NCBI GenBank assembly: GCA_964448185.1
Contig: CAYUVO010000027.1
Span: 1-26,443 of the forward strand
Source: OFTM382 sp964448185
GTDB taxonomy: Bacteria; Planctomycetota; Phycisphaerae; Phycisphaerales; UBA1924
DNA length: 26,443 bases
Direction: 5' to 3'
Shown here: piece after piece, positions 23,187-26,443 of the stretch
Position numbering within the stretch: position 1 is the stretch's first letter
How the letters are laid out: each line of letters opens with the position of its first letter
Program-made: the position numbers and the translations under genes
Notes under the pieces: model-generated
Told to the model about the DNA's origin: nothing
The model's database searches: none
What the model saw: the letters and a program-made list of their open reading frames with translations, nothing else

Positions 23187-23966
23187 TTATCTGCCTTCGA
23201 TGAGTCGTTCGCCGAGCCAGTCGATCAGCTCGGGGATGGCGTAGATCATCTCTGCGGTTTTGTTGTTGTCGTATTCGACGCGGACGAACTGGACGCGGTC
23301 CTCGTGGAGGATGGCGTAGCTGGCTCTCGGGTCGTTGTCGCGGGGCTGACCAACGGATCCGACGTTGATGACGGCTTTTTCGTCGGGCTCGAAGACGTAG
23401 GTCTGGTCATCTGAGAGCTCGTCGGGTGGGTAGAACTCGCATTCGTCGGTAAAGACGCCCGGGACATGGGTGTGGCCCACTACGCAGAGTTTGTTGACTC
23501 GTTTGAAGATGGATTCGAGTTTATCGGGGCTGGTGAGGGCGTCATCGGGGAAGATGTATTCGTTGATGGGTCGGCGTGGCGAGCCGTGGACGGCGAGGAG
23601 TTCGTGGTGGCCACCCGGGGATTTTTCAACGACGCGGACTCGGAGTTTGCCGAGGAACTCGTAGCGTTGTTTTTTGAGGTTGTCTTCGGCGTCGAGATCG
23701 AGCTGTTGGCGTGTCCAGTAGGCGGCTTGTTCGGCGGACTGGTTGAAGTTGGTGGGTTCATAGAGGACTGCGAAGTCGTGGTTTCCCATGAGGGACCAGT
23801 CGCAGTTTTCTCGTACGAGGTCGATGCAGGCGAGGGGTTCAGGGCCGTAGCCGATGATGTCTCCCAAGCAGATGACCCGATCGCAAGCTTTGTCCTTGAT
23901 ATCTTCAAGGACGGTGCGGAGGGCTTCTGCGTTGCCGTGGGTGTCGCTGATGACGGCGGTTGGCAC
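23187..23966 (-). CDS. Calcineurin-like metallophosphoesterase (YfcE/MJ0936-like)
   Basis: This 259-residue soluble phosphoesterase has a complete binuclear metal centre. The ligands are D8 and H10 (ISDTHGN), D36 (CLGDIIGYGPEP), N62 and H63 (LMGNHDFAV), AVHGSPRRPINEYIF, and VVGHTHVPGVF. It belongs to the family that includes YfcE and MJ0936, which hydrolyse phosphodiesters in vitro with broad specificity; the true substrate is unknown. The start is GTG 23966, eight bases after AAGG, right at the first strand. An extra segment (about 175-195, acidic) follows the GHTH motif. It is divergent from clpP across 324 bp and upstream of yidC by 110 bp, so it may share its transcript. Confidence 0.9.
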   Translation of the reverse strand: MPTAVISDTHGNAEALRTVLEDIKDKACDRVICLGDIIGYGPEPLACIDLVRENCDWSLMGNHDFAVLYEPTNFNQSAEQAAYWTRQQLDLDAEDNLKKQRYEFLGKLRVRVVEKSPGGHHELLAVHGSPRRPINEYIFPDDALTSPDKLESIFKRVNKLCVVGHTHVPGVFTDECEFYPPDELSDDQTYVFEPDEKAVINVGSVGQPRDNDPRASYAILHEDRVQFVRVEYDNNKTAEMIYAIPELIDWLGERLIEGR

Positions 23967-24290
23967 GTTGTTGGCCTTAGAAGGAGGATGGATACAGAGG
24001 AACAGGAGGCGATAGTAGAGCTTGGTTGGCGGGTGAGCAATGGTTGTGTGACGGGTTGGGAAATGTCTCGAAGTTGTTTCAGGTCAAGACGATGCGTTGA
24101 TTTTGGTGGGAATGCCTTGGGTAGCGAAGGTGAGGAAGTGCGCAAAGAGGCGGGATCGATGCGGACGCTGGGGGGTGATGAGCCGATAGGGAGGGTCGAG
24201 TCGGTCCGTAGAGCACGGGCGGCTAGTATGCGCAGCGTGCTCGCACGAGAGCCTCAGGAGAGGGCTTGGTAGGCGAGACAGGAGGCCTGG
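23967..24290. other. Divergent intergenic region between metallophosphoesterase and clpP
   Basis: No convincing gene is seen in these 324 bp. Near the clpP side are overlapping small dyads, CGTGC-TC-GCACG and CTCG-CA-CGAG (about 24236-24249). A TAGTAT element (24224-24229) could be a -10, without a good -35. AGGAGG at 24280-24285 is the clpP ribosome site. The position of the dyads would suit an operator for clpP, but no known operator matches. Confidence 0.4.
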
Positions 24291-24881
24291 ATGCCGGCAG
24301 CAACAGCGAGCTATCAACGGACGCGCGAGATGACGATCGAGGAGTTGCTCCTCGAACATCGGATCGTGTTTTTGACCACGGATATCAACCATGCGAGCGC
24401 GACTCGCGTGATGATGCAGCTGCACTATCTGGAGCATCAGAAGCGTGGTCAGCCGATCAATTTGTATATCAAGAGCCCGGGTGGGGCGGTGGACGACACG
24501 CTGGCGATCTACGACACGATGAAGCTGCTGAGCAGCCCGGTCGAGACGTATTGCATTGGCTATGCGTATTCGGGCGCTGCGGTGCTGTTGGCTGCGGGCA
24601 CCGAGGGCAAGCGGTACATTTTGCCTCATGCCACGGTGATGATCCATCAGCCTTACGGCGGAGTGACGGGTCAGACCGAGGACATCCGGATCCAGGCGGA
24701 GCAGATCATCAAGGCCAAACGCCAGCTCAACGAGATCCTGTCGAGCCATACTGGACAGAGCGTCGATCAGCTCCACGATGACAGCGAACGCGACAAGTAT
24801 TTCAACGCTCAAGAAGCGGTGGACTATGGGCTTGTGGACGAGATCCTGACGCATACGCCCGATGAGAAGAAGTCGAGCTGA
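24291..24881 (+). CDS. clpP: ATP-dependent Clp protease proteolytic subunit, first paralogue
   Basis: This is a 196-residue ClpP-fold serine protease subunit that would form a barrel working with ClpX/ClpA/ClpC. The catalytic triad can be placed at Ser94 (CIGYAYSGAAVLLAAG), His119 (TVMIHQPYGG) and Asp168 (SERDKYFNAQEAVDYGLVD). The nucleophile context is unusual: YSGA replaces the normal ASMGA. The rest is standard (PINLYIKSPGGAVDD for the oxyanion region). It may be a catalytically altered partner of the second ClpP, as in other organisms with two paralogues, where mixed rings form. ATG 24291 has AGGAGG five bases upstream. A second clpP gene follows after 89 bp, so the two probably form an operon. 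Confidence 0.92.
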   Translation: MPAATASYQRTREMTIEELLLEHRIVFLTTDINHASATRVMMQLHYLEHQKRGQPINLYIKSPGGAVDDTLAIYDTMKLLSSPVETYCIGYAYSGAAVLLAAGTEGKRYILPHATVMIHQPYGGVTGQTEDIRIQAEQIIKAKRQLNEILSSHTGQSVDQLHDDSERDKYFNAQEAVDYGLVDEILTHTPDEKKSS

Positions 24882-24970
24882 GGCGGCTTGAGATTGAACT
24901 GGTGGCTGAAGAGCATTGAGTAATGACGCTGCGCGTGACACGCGGAGCTGGACCCGACGGAGGATGACCC

Positions 24971-25606
24971 GTGAAGACTTCGATGAGCAATGGACCCCAG
25001 GGCTCGTACCTGATCCCGATCGTGATCGAGCAGACGGCCCGCGGCGAGCGGTCGTACGACATCTACAGCCGATTGCTCAAGGACCGGATCATCTTCATGG
25101 GCAGCCCCGTGACCGATGACACCGCGAACCTGATCGTGGCTCAGTTGTTGTTCCTGGCGAACGAAGATCCCAAGGCGGATATTGATATGTACATCAACTC
25201 GCCGGGCGGCTCGGTGACTGCGGGGCTGGGCATCATCGACACGATGAAGTTTATACGTCCCGATGTGCGGACTTCGATCATCGGTCAGGCGGCGTCGATG
25301 GGTTCGCTCATGGCGTGTTCGGGGACCAAGGGCAAACGCTTTGCGTTGAGCAACGCGCGGAACCTGATGCACCAGCCGCTGGTCAACGGCGTGATCGAGG
25401 GTCAGGCGACGGACATCGAGATCGAGGCGCGTGAGATGATGCGTTTGCGTGATCGGTTGTACCGGGTGTACTCGGATGCGACGGGTCGACCGATCGAAGA
25501 GATCGCGAAGGACTGCGATCGCAACAAGTGGCTCGACGACAAAGAGATGCTCGACTACGGGCTGATCGACGGCGTGCTCGATGCGATGCCCGAACGACCC
25601 GAGTGA
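24971..25606 (+). CDS. clpP: ATP-dependent Clp protease proteolytic subunit, second paralogue
   Basis: This 211-residue ClpP has a fully canonical active site: Ser109 in IGQAASMGSLMACSG, His134 in NLMHQPLVNG and Asp183 in DCDRNKWLDDKEMLDYGLID. The substrate-groove segment IDMYINSPGGSVTAGLGI is also normal. An N-terminal stretch (IPIVIEQTARGERSYDIYSR) matches the usual axial-loop region. The start is GTG 24971, supported by GGAGGA ending seven bases before it; ATG 24983 is a possible alternative. It lies directly after the divergent first ClpP, which suggests the two subunits assemble together. Two dispersed repeats lie downstream. Confidence 0.95.
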   Translation: MKTSMSNGPQGSYLIPIVIEQTARGERSYDIYSRLLKDRIIFMGSPVTDDTANLIVAQLLFLANEDPKADIDMYINSPGGSVTAGLGIIDTMKFIRPDVRTSIIGQAASMGSLMACSGTKGKRFALSNARNLMHQPLVNGVIEGQATDIEIEAREMMRLRDRLYRVYSDATGRPIEEIAKDCDRNKWLDDKEMLDYGLIDGVLDAMPERPE

Positions 25607-25620
25607 TGAACGCTGCGTGT

Positions 25621-25646
25621 CCCCCTCGCTAACACTCGGGGCTTGT
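25621..25646 (+). repeat. Dispersed intergenic repeat family A, copy 2
   Basis: CCCCCTCGCTAACACTCGGG followed by GCTTGT. It begins 14 bp after the second clpP stop codon and is in the same orientation as the other two copies. Confidence 0.75.
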
Positions 25647-25710
25647 TGGTACGCACGAGTTCGTCGTGGAGAAATCGAAGCGATGTCGTCGCGGCACGCA
25701 CTCTGCATGT

Positions 25711-25736
25711 CCCCCTCGTTGACACTCGGGGCTTGT
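25711..25736 (+). repeat. Dispersed intergenic repeat family A, copy 3
   Basis: CCCCCTCGTTGACACTCGGG followed by GCTTGT, 90 bp after copy 2 in the same orientation. Both are preceded by a similar GyrTGT. The 64 bp between the copies holds no evident gene. Confidence 0.75.
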
Positions 25737-25752
25737 CAAGATGGAAAGAGCA

Positions 25753-25770
25753 CCCTTCCTTCCCGAAGGG
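25753..25770. terminator. Hairpin between clpP and the pilin gene, possible terminator
   Basis: CCCTTC-CTTCCC-GAAGGG is a 6-bp stem lying 32 bp past the pilin stop codon. On the minus strand it is followed by TGCTCTTTCC, a weak pyrimidine run. It may end transcription from either side of this convergent junction. Confidence 0.45.
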
Positions 25771-25801
25771 GCTCGGACGACACGCAGTCGATCCACAATC
25801 C

Positions 25802-26299
25802 TTAGTTGCTGGTGAGCAGCAGGTAGAAGCGGTCGCTGGCGGTTTGACGGAAGCTGCCTGTCGCGAGGTCGCCGTCATCGAGAATGGCGTCGATTTCGGT
25901 CATAAACGCGGCATCTCGGGTGTCGCCGCCGCCGTTGAAGTGGACACCGATCATGCCTTGTTCGGTATCCCAGACGCCTCCGATGGGAGTTGTTTGGAGC
26001 CACCAGTCGAGGTCGATGTAATCTTCGAAGCCGTTGGTGGGAGCTTGTCCTGAACCGGTGTCGCCGATGGCCAGGCCTGTTCGGCTTGTGAAGTACTCGG
26101 CGCTGTTGGCAAAGGTGTTGAGGCTGGTCACGAAGGTTGTTTGCTTGGCTTCGGATGTGGCGTTGGCGAACTGTGGCGTGACGATCGCAGCGAGGATGCC
26201 GAGAATCACGACGACGATGAGAATCTCGACGAGCGTGAACCCTCTGGGCTTGAGCGGTGCCGTGCTCGCAGATCGGTGGGGATGCGGGTAGATCGCCAT
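25802..26299 (-). CDS. Type IV pilin/pseudopilin-like protein (GspG-type N-terminus)
   Basis: This 165-residue prepilin has a 20-residue basic leader and the peptidase site RG20^F21TLVEILIVVVILGILAAI, with Glu at mature position 5, followed by TPQFANATSEAK. Prepilin peptidase would cut after Gly20 and methylate Phe21, leaving a mature protein of 145 residues. The globular part contains DYIDLDWWLQTTPIGGVWDT and a C-terminal part without the usual GspG calcium-site spacing, and it has no cysteines. It could be a structural pilin or a pseudopilin of the machine to which the secretin and ATPase in this window belong. ATG 26299 fits the leader length. No other pilus genes are adjacent, so its assignment to a particular machine is open. 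Confidence 0.88.
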   Translation of the reverse strand: MAIYPHPHRSASTAPLKPRGFTLVEILIVVVILGILAAIVTPQFANATSEAKQTTFVTSLNTFANSAEYFTSRTGLAIGDTGSGQAPTNGFEDYIDLDWWLQTTPIGGVWDTEQGMIGVHFNGGGDTRDAAFMTEIDAILDDGDLATGSFRQTASDRFYLLLTSN

Positions 26300-26443
26300 G
26301 TGGTAACTATCGGAATCGGGCGAAGGTTCGGCAACTCATCTGATGGGTGGTGGTGGAGTGGTGCTGAGAGTTGCACCGATCATCGGCACGGACGGCGCAG
26401 ACGGGCGGGGAGCGGGAGTTACTCGGGCTGGGGGTCTGGCTGG

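Noticed and set aside
23466..24272. Plus-strand frame over the metallophosphoesterase and the region before clpP
   Set aside because: Most of it is antisense to a complete metallophosphoesterase; the remainder has no motif or ribosome site.
16223..25736. CRISPR array
   Set aside because: Family A repeats are too few and irregularly spaced, and no cas gene is present.
26419..26443. Possible minus-strand C-terminus (reading QPDPQPE then stop) at the right edge
   Set aside because: Only seven codons are visible, so it cannot be supported. The remaining 26300-26418 shows no gene and presumably holds the pilin promoter.

Overview
The window is a gene-dense, GC-rich bacterial chromosome segment made mostly of core genes, with no sign of a plasmid, prophage, insertion sequence, CRISPR array, tRNA or rRNA. 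Several things together suggest a planctomycete, probably of the Phycisphaerae: a YidC with a very long N-terminal linker and a lysine-rich tail, tandem clpP genes, a tiny Hc1/histone-H1-like protein, scattered type II secretion/pilus genes, and intergenic palindromic repeats of a kind I associate with planctomycete genomes. This assignment is inference from remembered families, not a search.

Layout. Positions 2-1395 (+) hold the 3' part of RNase R, translationally overlapped by a small Cys-rich protein of unknown function. A cytosolic B12/Fe-type binding protein (-) at 1399-2367 is divergent from a secretin/ATPase pair (gspD, gspE; 2443-6656, +), followed by a GNAT acetyltransferase. From 7357 to 17902 almost everything is on the minus strand. 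In transcription order it runs rimO, ftsW-murG (overlapping, a remnant of the division/cell-wall cluster), a receiver-like protein overlapping a GGDEF diguanylate cyclase, rsmA, an APH-fold kinase, the Hc1-like protein, a FabZ-type dehydratase and manA. A stand-alone GspE-N/MshEN-like protein (-) lies at 18034-18519, and an orphan conserved protein (+) at 18757-19221. Then come mnmE, yidC and a metallophosphoesterase (-), a clpP pair (+), and an orphan type IV pilin-like protein (-).

Functional themes. One is housekeeping: RNA decay and modification (rnr, rsmA, rimO, mnmE), peptidoglycan synthesis (ftsW, murG), membrane insertion (yidC) and proteolysis (clpP x2). The other is a possible surface-appendage/secretion and c-di-GMP theme spread over the window: secretin, PilB/GspE ATPase, pilin, a GGDEF enzyme with an intact inhibitory-site motif, a receiver-like partner with a FliM-like C-terminal motif, and a free-standing MshEN-like domain. 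No wholly new multi-gene system is evident. The most unusual items are the coupled receiver-like/GGDEF pair, the solitary MshEN-like protein, the 57-residue histone-like protein with a long leader, the MurG with an altered HEQN region, and several hairpin repeat families placed at gene ends.
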